Assembly (NCBI GenBank): GCA_030490835.1
Contig: CM059971.1
Location: 126,760,564 to 126,824,563, forward strand
From: Annona cherimola
Lineage: Eukaryota > Streptophyta > Magnoliopsida > Magnoliales > Annonaceae
Direction of reading: 5' to 3'
DNA: 64,000 nucleotides
Every line of letters begins with the position of its first letter. Positions within the stretch are counted from its first letter, which is position 1. The notes beneath the pieces are model-generated. The model worked only from the letters and a program-made list of their open reading frames with translations. It made no database searches and was not told the origin of the DNA. Position numbers and translations under genes: made by a program. Below are positions 1-12,144 of the stretch, piece by piece.

Positions 1-425
1 CGTTTCGGTTGCTGCACGACCAGTGTCGTGCACCTGCCTGCGTCTCTCATCCTTTCTCTTTAGAGAGAAGGGACGTGTAACATGGTAATCAAGGACTATT
101 TATTGCGAAAGTGAATCTCGACCGTTAACCATAAGCTACCAGTGCAACAGAAATAATACCAAAAAGAAAAATCCTAGCCATCCGTTGCTAAAAGCATGCA
201 GCTGATCCGGACGTTTCATCTGTCACAGGAATAATCGGAACATATTGGTAAATATCCACATAATCAGGAGTACGGATCATGATGAACGGTATGGATCAAA
301 CAGTGCACGCATCTCCAAATTCCAGCAGCTAACAAGCACGGCAAGCAAACCTTCCGAATCGGACATTCTACTTCCAGAATCAGAATCTGATACGGTATGG
401 ATAGGGATTCCCGCCAACAACGTAC
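1..425 (-). other. probable intron 2 of the IQD gene (partial)
   Basis: This stretch follows the GTACGT donor at 425-420 and shows no convincing continuation of the IQ67 domain on the minus strand. A possible acceptor lies near 60, but the frame after it does not look like IQD sequence. It is most simply intron that continues beyond the left edge. Confidence 0.5.
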
Positions 426-910
426 CAGGTATCCTCTGTAATGCGACTGAATACAGATGGCGGCCCTCTCCTCCTCTGACTGGCGCCGATAGCCGGCCAG
501 CCGCACCACTTTTGCGGCCGCCTGGGCTGCCGCAACAGCCGCCTCCGCCGCCGCTGCAGTCGCCACTGCGACGGCGAAGGCATGCTTCTGATCTTCGATT
601 GTTGGAGAATCCGACGCGCTCTCCCCGTTTGCGACGTCCGGCGGAATCTCGCCGGGGAAGTGATCGAGCGACATTATCTCCGGCGCGTCCGGGTGCTGCC
701 ATTTGTCGCTATTCTCCTTCTGCAAAGCAGAAACCATCATCGGACGGAAATACAGAAAAAGAGCGACCGACGGAGGGCATTTTCGTCATGAAAAGAAGGG
801 TAGCTAGCGATACTCACACTCGTTTTCTTCTCCTGCTGCTGATCCTTGGAGTTGGAGGAGGATTTGAAAACCTTCTTCACCGTCGTAAACCATCCTCCTT
901 TCTTCCCCAT
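426..910 (-). CDS. IQ67-domain (IQD) calmodulin-binding protein, N-terminal exons only
   Basis: The start codon is at 910-908 and opens with [15 protein letters not shown], the usual IQD beginning. Exon 1 (910-818, 31 codons) ends at a GTGAGT donor. Exon 2 (719-426, 98 codons) follows a TTTGCAG acceptor in the same phase and ends at a GTACGT donor. Exon 2 has an alanine-rich helix (about residues 73-95) and then an IQ motif (about 115-130, [14 protein letters not shown]) cut by the intron. An IQ motif split by an intron is typical of the family. IQD proteins bind calmodulin and act as scaffolds at microtubules, membrane or nucleus; that is family knowledge. The rest of the IQ67 domain and the C-terminus lie left of the window. 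Within 1-419 I found no exon resembling the next IQ repeat. Confidence 0.9.
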
Positions 911-1617
911 CCGATCAATTATCGGCGAAATGCCGGCGATCCAGCGAGCGAATAGAGAGAAGAGGAAGCTGAGAAAGAAGAGCGAAACCTCAGCCGCCGC
1001 AATTACTCGAGAAGCAGAAATCATTCTAAAAGGAGAAAGAATCTGGTGGTCGTCTTCGTCCTCGTCGTCTTCTTCTTCTTCATGGTTGGATGGCGTCGTC
1101 TGAAGATGAGGATTGGAAAGAGATCCGTTGCGTAATAAGTGCGAGGACGCGAAGGTCGCCGGTCGTATTTATCGTCTTCACGGATTTTTCTACCCCCGGT
1201 GCTCGAAAGGCAGTTGGTGGCAGCCAATCATACCCTGACACGTATTAAAGTGGGGCTAACTTTATGCTTCCGGCTACATGCACTCGCACTGCGGATTCCC
1301 CTAAAAGCGACACTCACGTTCGTTTGTCCTCTCCTCTTCCACAAATAAAGAGGAAGTGTCCAATCCTATTAAAAAAAGAGAATAAGTATCAAAATTTTCT
1401 TTTTTTCCCCTTTTTCTTATATTTTCGGGTATTTTTTCTGTTTTCTTGCTATTTTTTTGCCCACGGAATTCTTATGGCTTTTTAGAAAAATCACATTGGC
1501 TATCATTTGGATAAAATGCAGGAATTTGGTATATTAAAAAAGTGTAGGTGAGGTAATGTCGAATGAATTTTCTACCTGAAAAAGTAAGAAAATATTAATC
1601 AACAAATTTAAATTTTT
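911..1617 (-). promoter_or_regulatory. 5' leader and proximal promoter of the IQD gene
   Basis: The bases upstream of the ATG at 910 are GC-richer than the distal spacer. They include a triplet-like purine tract (GAA/GAC runs on the minus strand, about 1049-1082), common in plant leaders. Beyond about 1350 the sequence becomes AT-rich. No TATA box can be assigned with confidence. Confidence 0.45.
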
Positions 1618-2077
1618 GGGATTTTTTCAAATACACCTATTACGTTTGGTCCCGGTCTTAAATATATTCGCTATGTTTTCAAATTACGAAATATGTTCAC
1701 TACATTTGTATTTGATCTCATAAATGCACATTTTATGAAAAAACTATTAGTTAGATTTCTATAAATGTCCAAAATATCCCTTTTATAAAATAATAAAAGA
1801 TAAAAGCAAAGTAGAAAGAAAATAAAATTAAGATTATATAAATTTAGAGCTCATGTGCAATTAAGTTATCAGTGAGTAATGACATTTAATTTTTCAATCT
1901 CGTTTTAAATTTGATAAACATATTAATAATTTCATATATTAACTAATAATATTAACTTATGGAATGAACATTTTTAAGATTAAATGCAAACATAATGAGT
2001 GTATTTGAGATTTTTAAAATATTATATGTATATTTATAATTAGGGTCAAAAGTAATAAATATATTTAGGAAAAGCCC
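1618..2077. repeat. AT-rich element with long imperfect terminal inverted repeats
   Basis: The left end reads GGGATTTTTTCAAATACACC. The reverse complement of the right end reads GGGCTTTTCCTAAATATATT. The similarity extends inward for about 80 bases on both arms (TATTACGTTTG against TATTACTTTTG). No open frame is present. This is a non-autonomous inverted-repeat element; no target duplication is clear. Confidence 0.6.
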
Positions 2078-3429
2078 GGATTCACACCTTCTAGAGATGG
2101 ACTCCTTTTTTTGTTCATCACATCAGCAGGATTCGATGATGAGTAATGCATGTGCAATTTTCACTCTTTTTTTAATTGAATCTACTTTACTTTTCATTAT
2201 TTAAAAGAAAGTGGCAATTAATCTAACAAAGACCAATTACTTTTTTTAAAAAAATCTAGTGATCTCAATATTGAAAAATACACTTTGAGATATTCTAGTA
2301 GCGAGTTTTAATTCTTTATGGCAGACCGAGAATTTTCAAGCAAAGGAATGGACGCCTTATACACGGATTAACATGATAGCAAATATTCTTAGAAGTAACT
2401 AGTTTTTTTGGCTGCAAAAAATATGAACCGGGGGTTACATGTAAAGTTGTAAACCCGGCCACGTCCAGTTGGGACCATGAGCTGGAAACCTCACCTCAAG
2501 AAAAATTAAGTGATGAGCCTATCTAAACATGTGAAACCGGCATCATGCATTAAGTTAGTGTCAGCAAGTTAGATTTTCGCTTTCAGATGGGACAGTTGGC
2601 TATTTTATTTCTTGAATTGATTGTTTAATTTATTATTTGTACAAACGACTAACAGTCCAAGTTTCATTATATGAATATCTACAGTGCCTCCGCCACGTCA
2701 GAATTTTGGCCTTACTTACTGCATTTCACCGTATTATTTACATTTTTTCAATATAAGCCCAAACCAACTCGAACCGAAGTTACAATCCTTCTGGGGAGAA
2801 TCGAAATTTGGACCGTCTAAGCATAAGCTAAAACTTTTAGCAACCGAATTATACCCATGTCAGCGTAAATGATATTTACATTGAATTGTATTTTTCGTGT
2901 TTTTCTTTTTTCATCCCTTCTGCAAAAATGCCTTCAAAAGAAAGATTCATATGTGTTTTGGATGTCTTCTCCGCCAACCTGCATAATTTCCTTTAGTAGT
3001 TGAGCCGGTCGCCATTCGAATGGCTTAAAGTCTCACTTATGCTTTAGTGAAATGATTAAGTGAATCCTAATCAAGGCACAATCATGGCATGGCACCATCC
3101 ATCTACCTATAATTGCTTTTGCATTTGAAAATCAAACGCATGCTTAACTACTTGGGAGCCATGTTATTCGAAGTGGATTTGAATGGATGGTCCGCCGGGC
3201 CCAAGCCGATTGACACCGGTCCAAGCGTAGACCGGTGGACCTATCGCTTCCAATGACGGGGGTCTATGGTTTGTCAATAGACGTATACAATTTAGGTTTA
3301 TAGAATATGGGGAATGATTTTACGTAATCGCTTCCATTTTGAATATTTTAATAATTCATGAAAAATGTGTTTCATCTATCATATTTACCATCATTTATAG
3401 TATTTTGAAAACTCATTCTCTTGCCTAGT
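2078..3429. other. AT-rich spacer without recognisable gene
   Basis: No open frame on either strand resembles a protein. The only GC-rich patch (3188-3245) holds two ACCGGT palindromes about 20 bases apart. It looks like the end of an old element rather than coding DNA. Confidence 0.5.
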
Positions 3430-3620
3430 ATCACCGTATACGTGCTCTACCTATAAATGTAGAAAATCAATGTAATAAAATAATTTGATATTAAATATTA
3501 ATTTTAAATTCATATTTTCAACATCTAAAATACCGGTTCTATATAGACAAATGATTTTATAAGCATTATTACATTCTATTATATACTTTAATAGATCTAA
3601 GATTTTTTTTCTAATTTACG
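3430..3620 (-). repeat. dispersed repeat copy (core GTTGAAAATA), minus orientation
   Basis: The reverse complement contains TTTAGATGTTGAAAATA and then TTATTACATTGATTTT. The same order of blocks occurs at 61646-61770 and at 8740-8870. It is one of about six copies of a non-coding repeat in this window. Confidence 0.55.
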
Positions 3621-4159
3621 CAGCAATGTATTTGTTTTTGAGCAAATGTTGCTGACACATATATTCGATTTGGAAAAAACTTCATTTCTTAGCTAAATAA
3701 ATTATTTCAAATATAATGAATGGATTTGATTTTCTATCAAGCATAAAAAAAAATTTAAAATTTAAAAGGATTACGTGGAACTACTTCTATGTAACTCAAT
3801 TACATATAAGCCGGCTCGATAAAATATTGGACCACTCATGTATAATCAGTGCATATTTCAAGTAAAATTACATATCCAACCATCTATTAATTTCAGGATC
3901 ATTTTAAGTTATAAAATTTAAGTCAAAATCATTAAAATATAGTTACATATAAATAAACTTAATTAATATAATGATAACTAAACGGTTCAGATCATTTAAA
4001 CAAACAGCATAACCGATTTGAATGATACCATTCAATCCGGTACCGGTTTGGGAGTCGGGGACATTTCCCTATTCCCATGCTTAGCTATCTAACTATAATC
4101 ATTTCGAGGGTAACATCCGTGCGCGGAAGGTAGGCAGGCAGGCGTGCAAAGAGAAAAAG
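3621..4159. other. AT-rich spacer
   Basis: I see no gene. A GGTACCGGTTTGGGAGTCGGGG patch lies near 4040, but no matching partner was identified. Confidence 0.4.
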
Positions 4160-4500
4160 AGTAAAGTTTTTCCAATGCGTTCGGTTAGAATTTTTATTTT
4201 TAAATTTTCTGAATTTTTTATAAAACTCTTAGTTTGCATGTATTTAATCTATAAACCAAAATTTACCATTTTATATGTATATATTTTTTATTTTTAAAAA
4301 ATTGGGGGTTTTAGTGCTTTTAAATGACTAAAATACTCATATTTTTAAAAATAAAAAATATATATATACAAAACTTCAAAAATAATAAAACTTAATACAT
4401 AAGTTAAATACACCTATATTAAGAGTTTTATAAGAAAATTTCGAAAAATAATTAATAAATAAAATTTCTAGCGGTATGCATTGAAACAAAACCTTTTAAC
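4160..4500. repeat. foldback element F1 (shared palindromic core)
   Basis: The core pairs ATTTTTTATTTTTAAAAA (about 4285) with TTTTTAAAAATAAAAAAT (about 4344) around a short centre containing AAATGACTAAAATACTC. The outer arms (AATTTTTATTTTTAAATT against its mirror near 4440) also pair. The same core recurs in the elements near 12.2, 14.2, 19.1, 20.8, 34.6, 40.8 and 49.8 kb. Confidence 0.55.
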
Positions 4501-4548
4501 ACCACAACCCTTATGAAAGCATTTGTCAACGAGAGAATGACAAAATGG

Positions 4549-4875
4549 ATATGATATGGGTAAAGTAAAAATAAAGTGAGGATGCATAGAATAATTATAA
4601 AGAAAGTGACTAAAGTAAAGAAATAAAAATGACAAAATATGATAGTTGAGTAAATCATTAAATTTACTTTTTTATCCTCCGGAAATTTCATTTTATTTTC
4701 AATAGACCAAATATGATATGGGTAAAGTAAAAATAAAGTGAGGATATATAGAATAATTATAAAGAAAGTGACTAAAGTAAAGAAATAAAAATGACAAAAT
4801 ATGATAGTTGAGTAAATCATTAAATTTACTTTTTTATCCTTCGGAAATTTCATTTTATTTTTCAATAGACCAAAC
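4549..4875. repeat. two-copy tandem duplication, 162-bp unit
   Basis: ATATGATATGGGTAAAG starts at 4549 and again at 4711, and both copies continue nearly identically to ATTTCATTTTATTTT and AATAGACCAAA. Only a few substitutions separate them, so the duplication is recent. The 141-residue open frame across it on the minus strand is a by-product of the AT-rich repeat. Confidence 0.85.
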
Positions 4876-5992
4876 ACTCCTACAAATTTAATTGGAAAGG
4901 AATAAGAGGAGTGTAGTAGCTACCAATCTTAATAGCCTTTTTGATTTATTATAATTTTCATAAATGTTTTATTTATGACAACATCCTCATCTACTAAGAA
5001 GGTACATAGAATGAAGTCTTTTAAGTAGAGCTTTATAGGGCTCATTTTAATGATGCATCTAGAGGTCTGGTCAAAACCACCTCACACATGTCCTCATCCC
5101 ACTCTTCATGTTGCCGCCACTTCCCAAATGAACCGGGCTTCATCACCTTCCTACCTACAAATTCTCCTAAAATTGAGGGATCACAACCAACAAAATAGCC
5201 TACTTATAAAAAGAAGAAGAGTCCACACCCTAGGAGACTCAAGACTTTTCCTGTTACAACAACTCTACCCCTCTTAAAATTCTAAGATTACCTAATCTAA
5301 TTGAGAAACAATCTCCACAAATTTGTAAATGTATGAAGACCCACTTTAGACTTCTACGCAACCGAATCCAACCATTTGCATTATTTAACATTATTAATTT
5401 TTTATCATAACATCAAAAATTATTCCGATGAAAATTTTTGAGTGGGTAATATTTGCTTTAAAATATGTATTCATGTATTAATTATAAAAGTACTTAGATT
5501 CATTTGCAAATACATTAAAATATAATAATGTTTATGGAACCATTTGTCCACATAGAAATAATGTTTTTAGATTATTTAAATATTAAAAATATAACTTTAA
5601 ATTTTATATATAAGTTAACGATGTTTTCACTATTATTTTACACTTTCAATGTTGCACATTTTTAAGGTGGGGTTCACATCTTTGATTTGATGGAACCTAA
5701 TTTCCGAACTAAATTATGCGTCTAAATACATTTGGTGAGTTGGATTTTAATACTTCATTAAGATGGCGCAGATCTACAACTCACTTTAAAAACTTGGGTG
5801 TAATTAACTGAGTTCATAAAAGCATAACACTGAGTATAATATTTCGACAAATTGTGTTGTTTAACACCCTTAAGCAATTTTATTATTCTTTTCTCATCTT
5901 CTATATTTTCCACTTAAAAATGTTATTCTGCTGTATGTTTTTCTATTACACTATTTTTGCAAACTTTTTCATGTGCATCCAAAAGTTATGCT
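4876..5992. other. AT-rich spacer with one dispersed repeat copy
   Basis: No gene is supported. A degenerate plus-strand copy of the GTTGAAAATA-type repeat lies at about 5515-5650. A less AT-rich patch at 5055-5275 carries an open frame of 75 residues without family resemblance. Confidence 0.4.
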
Positions 5993-6179
5993 GATGGGCC
6001 GCCACGAGGTTGCCCAACTGGTAATGTTGGATGGCAAAAATGCCGAAGATAAGCGTTTCGACTCCCCAATAATGGATGTGGGTAGGTTTACATATTCTCA
6101 CCTCCGATGTGAGGACAGTGAATGTGTCTTATTCTAATATTAGTAATATTAGTTCTGGCATATAAATACCAGTAAAAAC
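5993..6179 (+). mobile_element. tRNA-derived SINE, family 1, with 10-bp target duplication
   Basis: The head contains Pol III promoter boxes: a box A (TGCCCAACTGG, 6011-6021) and a box B (GTTTCGACTCC, 6055-6065). The 3' part has GTGAGGACAGTGAATGTG (6109-6126), and the tail is A-rich. AAGTTATGCT occurs directly before (5983-5992) and after (6180-6189). That combination is diagnostic of a SINE inserted by target-primed reverse transcription. Related minus-strand copies are near 18.7 and 33.5 kb. Confidence 0.8.
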
Positions 6180-7196
6180 AAGTTATGCTCACGGCTACGC
6201 AACTAAATGACCGGGGCAATCAAATAAGTGACATGAAAGTGATAGGTTCACATGATGAGTTGTTATGTAATTGTAACTTGGGCAAAGCTTCACCGACAGC
6301 ACATTTTTGTCCTATTTTGATATTTAAATCTAACTTTATTCCCCTCATTGTATTTAAGATTATTTTTTAAATGATTAATTAACTTTCGTACAAATCAAAT
6401 ATGTGGATTGGGTTCATCTAATAAACGTATCAATTAATATAACAAATAAATTGTATTAATTTTGGAATTGTTAATTTAATATTAAAACCATCTAAAATAT
6501 TTTTCTTTATAAATAAATAATTTTATAAAATATTATAGTGTTCTAATATGCCTGAAATGATATGAGTATTTTTCAAATTTTACATATGCTTATTTATTTT
6601 TACACGAGTAATAGCATAAATTGGAATAATTTTTGTTATCAACATATATAACAAATAATATTAAAAAACGAATGAATTGAATGTTAACTCAACTAAGTCG
6701 GTTAGCAGCGTAGATCGGAGATGCAACATGGAAATATTTTTGTTGTAAACGACAGCTTTCACCTTTTTCGCTGTTGAAATCATCTGAACCCGTGTACATA
6801 CCACATGAACCGTCGCTCAAGTGTCCGTTAGAGATCCTATTCCGAGGCCATGCGCGTGCATGCATGCTTCTATAACATGATTCTTCCTGTCCAAAGGGGG
6901 AAAGAGGGTGAACCGCAGCTTTCGAAGTTGACGTTCCTCGTAAAATGTTTTGAATATAATCATAATTGAAATTACCTCCGAATTATATTAATTGAAATAG
7001 TTGAATATTTTTAATATATTCTTTTACGAAAAGTTAAAAAGTTGGGCCATATAAAATTCATTCAAATTACTCAAGCTAATGCTTAATTTGAATTTTTTGT
7101 AGTGAAAACTACATTAAAATAGTATTTAGGCATAACAAACCTAAACTGAATAGGGGAGATTATTTTTATATTCACAACATTTACCCCTTACGAATA
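6180..7196. other. AT-rich spacer with a minus-strand dispersed repeat
   Basis: About 6440-6560 is a minus-strand copy of the GTTGAAAATA-type repeat (AAACCATCTAAAATATTTTT). No gene is supported. A moderately GC-rich patch at 6695-6945 contains the alternating GCGCGTGCATGCATGC and no coding frame. Confidence 0.4.
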
Positions 7197-7624
7197 AAGG
7201 TAATTTGCAAATATATCTACTTAATTTGATCAAAATTGCAAATATTCCCACATAATTTTAAAAATTGCAAATATTCCCGCATAATTTAACCATAATTGCA
7301 AATAATCCCCATGCTGTTATGACGTCATTAGTGTATCGTCATGGCATGAGATTATTTGCAATTATGGTTAAACTATGTGAGGTTATTTGCAAAAATTAAA
7401 TATATCACTAAATTTATAAAATTGTAAATACACCCACACAGTTTATATATACACCCACATAGTTTATATATTTTGCAAATATAACTATGCTATGATGGTG
7501 TTATAACGGTGTGGGGTTACTTGCAAGTATAGTTAAACTACGTGGGGTTATTTATAATTTTTTGAAATTATGTATGTATGTTTACAGTTTTGATCAAACT
7601 AAGTAGGTATATTTGCAAATTATC
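7197..7624. repeat. inverted-repeat element with nested inner inverted repeats
   Basis: The left end TTTGCAAATATATCTACTTA followed by TTTGATCAAAATTG mirrors the right end CAGTTTTGATCAAAC followed by TAAGTAGGTATATTTGCAAA. Inside, further pairs (GCAAATATTCCC and GGGTTATTTGCA types) flank a centre with TGACGTCATTAGTG. It is a MITE-like element without coding capacity. A relative lies at 48026-48407. Confidence 0.7.
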
Positions 7625-8067
7625 CTACTCTTAATATACTCATATTATTTCTCAAATTTCTCTTATAAGCAAAAGATTTAACCCTAAATACCTTTATACA
7701 AATACTGAAAAAATAACCGTTATTTATCTCATTAAAAAGATAATTTTACACTTCTAAAATTTTCTAATTGAAACTATCAACCATAGTATGACTCAATTAA
7801 TGATGATAAATAATTACTTTATGTATGAAATAATTCAAGTCTCATGTTAGGGCTCAATCGTTTCAATTTTGAAAATTTTGGAAGGATAAAATTATCTTTT
7901 CAATGACATAGATAACAACTTTTTGAAGACATGAATGTGAATGGAATTTACGAGTACAAGAAAAATTTATGCATCGTTATGAATATAAAAATAAGTAAAT
8001 GATGTATTTCTAAGAGAAATTTTCATATGAATTGGCATATGAAGTTGAACTTTCTCGTGTGTGTTTG

Positions 8068-8087
8068 TATATATATATATATATATG
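8068..8087. repeat. (AT)n microsatellite
   Basis: About ten alternating TA units run directly after GTGTGTTTG. The surrounding 7625-8220 is AT-rich spacer in which I see no gene. Confidence 0.9.
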
Positions 8088-8239
8088 TTACCTTACTACA
8101 ATAGTTTCAAATATATTTACATTTCAAAGTTTGAAATGTGACCTCCTTTTCATTAAAAAAAAAATATTTTTATATTTTATCGAAAGTACTAAATATGCTT
8201 GCACGTTTTGAAGCGCATTTCAAAGTTTGAAAGAACATG

Positions 8240-8453
8240 CCATCGGCCTTGTGGTCGAGTGGTAATCGGGGCGCAGCCCACCTTGGTTCGATTCTCTTCC
8301 TTTGCATGATAAATTTTTTGCAATATAGTCCCCCGTGATGGGAGCTTTAGAATTTTTCTTGGTGTGGGGGTGTAGGAAAATTTCCTTTCGTGGTATGAAG
8401 GTAGTAAATGTGCCATAAGGTAATATCAAGATGTCATGATGCATATCAAAAAA
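8240..8453 (+). mobile_element. tRNA-derived SINE, family 2, with 18-bp target duplication
   Basis: The body opens with box A (TGGTCGAGTGG, 8252-8262) and box B (GGTTCGATTCT, 8285-8295), spaced as in a tRNA gene. It ends in nine A's (8448-8456), some of which belong to the target duplication. AAAGTTTGAAAGAACATG (8222-8239) before it is repeated with one change (8454-8471) after it. The middle holds GTCCCCCGTGATGGGAGC, a short stem that is not part of a tRNA. Its 3' sequence differs from the SINE at 5993, so this is a separate family. Confidence 0.85.
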
Positions 8454-8471
8454 AAAGTTTGAAAAAACATG

Positions 8472-9239
8472 ACATGTTAAATTAGTAAATATATGTGTAT
8501 TAGACCCACTTTTATTATAATCGGGTTCCATAGAAGCAATTGTATGAAACATCTTTAAATTTTAAGATTTTGATGTTATATAAAAAATTTAATAATTATA
8601 TTTAATATCATTTGTTTAGTTTGAAGACTAAGTTTTAGCTAAATCCAATATGTGCGTAGGCCACATTTGCTAAAAATAGACACATTTATGTAAATTAAGG
8701 AAAACGATTGATCCATTCACATATGTATTGAAATATAGTAATACTTTATTGAATCATTTATCAATATAATAATGATATTTTAGATAGTTTACATCTTGAA
8801 AATACTACTTAAAAATTGATATTTAGCATTAAATTATTTTATTATATTGATTTTATATGTTTATAGATGGGGTAGGGCCATCCAAAGTGATATTAGATAA
8901 ATGAGTGTTTTATAATAATATAAGTGATGCTAGAAACAATAGAAAAAGTAAATTTTTCATTAACCATTTAAATATTAAAAATGAAAGAAATTACGTAGAA
9001 AGGGAGTTTCACATAAGTATCACTGTACATATATTATTTGGTTCCAAACATTTCCAAAATGACTATAACATATAATTTAAATAAACAATGAAAAATGAAT
9101 AAGTAATCCTTGTATTATGAAGAAATGAATTTTCCGAAAATAAATAAATAATACTTGTGTTATGAAGAAATCGATTTTACGAAAACAGTCATGTAATCAT
9201 GTTTCTATTTTTGACAGAATATTAATAATGGCATATTTG
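8472..9239. other. AT-rich spacer with a dispersed repeat copy at 8720-8880
   Basis: The copy at 8720-8880 runs ATTTTAGATAGTTTACAT, CTTGAAAATAC, then TTATATTGATTTTATA, matching the block order of the 61.4-61.8-kb copies. No gene is supported. Confidence 0.5.
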
Positions 9240-10500
9240 CATTGAGATATCGGACAACGTTTGACAGCACATGGGTCTTGGGAGGATGCCCTTTTTAGCT
9301 AGGGAGTGAATGCGGCGTCGTTTTCGCGGTGGCGTCGTTTGAATGGAATCCGGAACTACCGCAGGAGTACAGTAATGATGGTTTCCTCGCTGGCAAAGCC
9401 GAAGTGGGAGATCAACGGCTGAGAATGAAGGGATTGTTTAAATGAGGTGGAGTCCATGAGGTGATTAAATAGAGGTAGATGCAGGAGCACATTGTTGGGA
9501 ATATTTGCTTGCACTAGAAGAAAAAATGAGGTGTTAAAGATGCATTAGGAGGTTGTCTTGTACTGGTCATTAGATGGACGGTTGGTGAGATGTACCTTTC
9601 GTCATATATTGCAATTCATCTACCTTTGCAATTACTCACCAAAACAGTGGGCTGATAACTACAGACAAGCTAAATACCGGCCTGGGGGATGGAATTTCCC
9701 ATTGAATAAACGATAACTTCTTTAATTTTTAATATAATTTTTTAACATTTTGGATATAACTTTTTCCATTCACAGTAAATTTCTTCACATTTTAGTTAAT
9801 TTTTTCATCTCATTTAAGCATCTTAAGTCCTTCTGAACAGGCCTGGACACCATGAAATATGAATTTGATATATTAAACCAACTTTTGATTTTTATGATTA
9901 CAAAACATGCCATATATTTATACCATTTTCTATTCATGGTGCACATGATCCACCTTTATTTCAAGTTTTCAACACAACCCGAAGAGGCGCTTTCTTTCTT
10001 ATTTAGGATGTATTTGGGAAGTGATAAAATAAAAAATATACGTTTTAAAACCATCCGAAATGATCATTTTTAAATAAATTAGGCTCATCTTCCATCCACC
10101 CTTTATCTCATGATATATATATATATATATATATAAACAACAACAACAATGATCGAAAACATCCACCGTCCGCAGAAAAGTCAGTAAATTAACAAGGAAA
10201 CCGAATCTCCCTGATCGATCATGTATTATATATACAAGTATTCCACACTTGGGTGACTGGTATTTTGCATTACGAGCTGAAGTTTTGATAGAAAGGTTGA
10301 TTTTGTTTGCATCATACAACAGTTCGTGGAAAGAGATGTTCCCCAACATTTGCACTGCTCTGGGCATTTGGCACCGCCTGGCTAGCGGTGACTACTGATC
10401 TGGAAGATCCTAGCCGTCCAATGTTCCCACAGACACAACAAGTAAGTCCACGTCTCAGGTAGAAACTAGAAAACCTGTAATCCTCCCTACTCACAAGCAA
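9240..10500. other. less AT-rich spacer, no recognised gene
   Basis: At 9290-9470 a GC-richer patch repeats GGCGTCGTTT twice. An (AT)n tract lies at 10113-10134. At 10335-10395 the plus strand has a 20-codon frame starting MFPNICTALG, and a GTAAGT donor-like site follows at about 10441. No family is recognisable; an exon of a non-coding transcript is possible but unsupported. Confidence 0.35.
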
Positions 10501-12144
10501 GTCTTTTTTAGTTGATTCACACGTTGATTTTGCATTATTTTCCTTTTGACCATATTTTTCTGTTTTTTTGATAACGCAGGATTCTCTAGAGACGCGGGAA
10601 AAATAAGAGAATTATGGGTATGTTTAGCTAAAATAAAAAAAATTTAAACTATACTTTTTAATGTAAAATACGATGGTCAATCTTATAATATTACAAGTCA
10701 ATCCAAAATGCACAAAATGAACAAACAAATGTAGTGTTTCGGTCACCCACTGACCAACTTCACTCTCCGCTCTATGAGTAAAATAACTTGAGTTATACTA
10801 GTCAACTTTGATGCATAAGTTACAGTGGTGCAGTTAATTCAACTATCCTTTAGATTGGTGATAAGCTCCTAGTAGGCTTGTCTAACAATCTTTTAGTTTG
10901 ATCACAATCAACACCAAAGTAATACAATATTTAAAATAAAAATTAAAATTAAACTAGATTTAGCACTTGTGCATCTGCAGTATATTCAACATTTGAATAA
11001 CAAATTGAATATTTGAATCACCACAACAACCTCTCTTGAAAGATCATTCTTCATAATGGAGCAAAATTGAAATCATCAATCTTGAGTACTTATGAGGCTT
11101 TCTTGCTTATCTTTTATCGCTCTCACATTCTCCTTTTAAAGTCTTTTGAATTCTTAAATCATGGCTTAAAAGATAGCTTAAGAGATCTCCTTACATATCT
11201 TAACTCCTTGAAATATACAATTCTACCGCTCAAAAAAGGTTTACCTTTTCTCACCAAAAAATCGACCTTTTATTGTTCCGGCTAAGACAGAATGAAAATA
11301 GCACTAAAATGTCAACCTTTTACAGCTAAAAGGTCATATCTTTTCTCCTGTTTTTGCAAAATACAAAATTTGAGAAAAAAATTTGAATCATGTCAGTCCA
11401 CTCAAGAAAATCTCAAACGAAAATCTAATCTTAATTTAAGATTAAACATGCTCTAAAGATCTCATTCCAAGCATATTCCATTTTCAAGATATTCTTCCTT
11501 TTTATGCCAAATGCAATCATATTGCAATTGCAATCATGTTTCATTTTCAAGATATTCTTTCCTTTTATACCAAATGCAATCCTATCATAATTAGTGTTAT
11601 AAACTCAAACATGATAATTCCACCAACCCTTCACTCTTTCCAAAGTTCAAAATCCCTTATAAGATCATGTTTTCACAAAATCATCTTAAAACATAGTTTA
11701 AAAAAATTAAAATCTATGACAAAAAACTATATCTTTTATTATCATCAAAACCAATCAAAAAAGAGAATTTCATAACAATTCACAAAATATTTCATTCTCC
11801 ACAACTACTTTATTTTAATCTTTTCTTACATCTTCTTATACAATTATTATATTTTTAAATCATTTCTACACGACTATTTATACAATTAGTCTGTATCTTT
11901 TAACTTTATTCTCTTTACTCCCTATCAGTATCTATATCATATCACATTATTTTTTTTATCAATTTAAAAAATTTAACCCTTAAAATTTTTTTGTTGAAAT
12001 TACCTCAAAAAATTTTCATCCAAAAATTTTTAATGTTTCGCAAGCAAACATACTTGTAATATATAATTAGGGTGTGTTTGTTTTTCTAAAAAATAAAATT
12101 CACTCTTTGTAACTACCTTATTTTTTAATTATTTCTTCACATCT
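10501..12144. other. AT-rich spacer with decayed MITE debris
   Basis: From about 11780 to 11960 and again from 12068 there are strings (AACTTTATTCTCTTTACT, GGGTGTGTTTG) shared with the TTA-flanked MITE family described below. Open frames of 72 and 79 residues at 11067 and 11536 are low-complexity and unlike known proteins. Confidence 0.4.

Noticed and set aside
245..955. 236-residue open frame on the plus strand
   Set aside because: It is the antisense shadow of the IQD exons; it starts at TTG and is proline/arginine-rich from complementing alanine-rich coding sequence.
4452..4877. 141-residue frame with hydrophobic repeats, like a membrane protein
   Set aside because: It is low-complexity AT-rich DNA duplicated in tandem; the repeats are identical at DNA level and there is no conserved motif.
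8250..8300. A possible tRNA gene (box A and box B present)
   Set aside because: No acceptor stem pairs across it, and it lies inside an A-tailed unit with an 18-bp target duplication, so it is a SINE head.
8189..8552. Frames of 75 and 110 residues on the minus strand
   Set aside because: They span the SINE and its target duplications.
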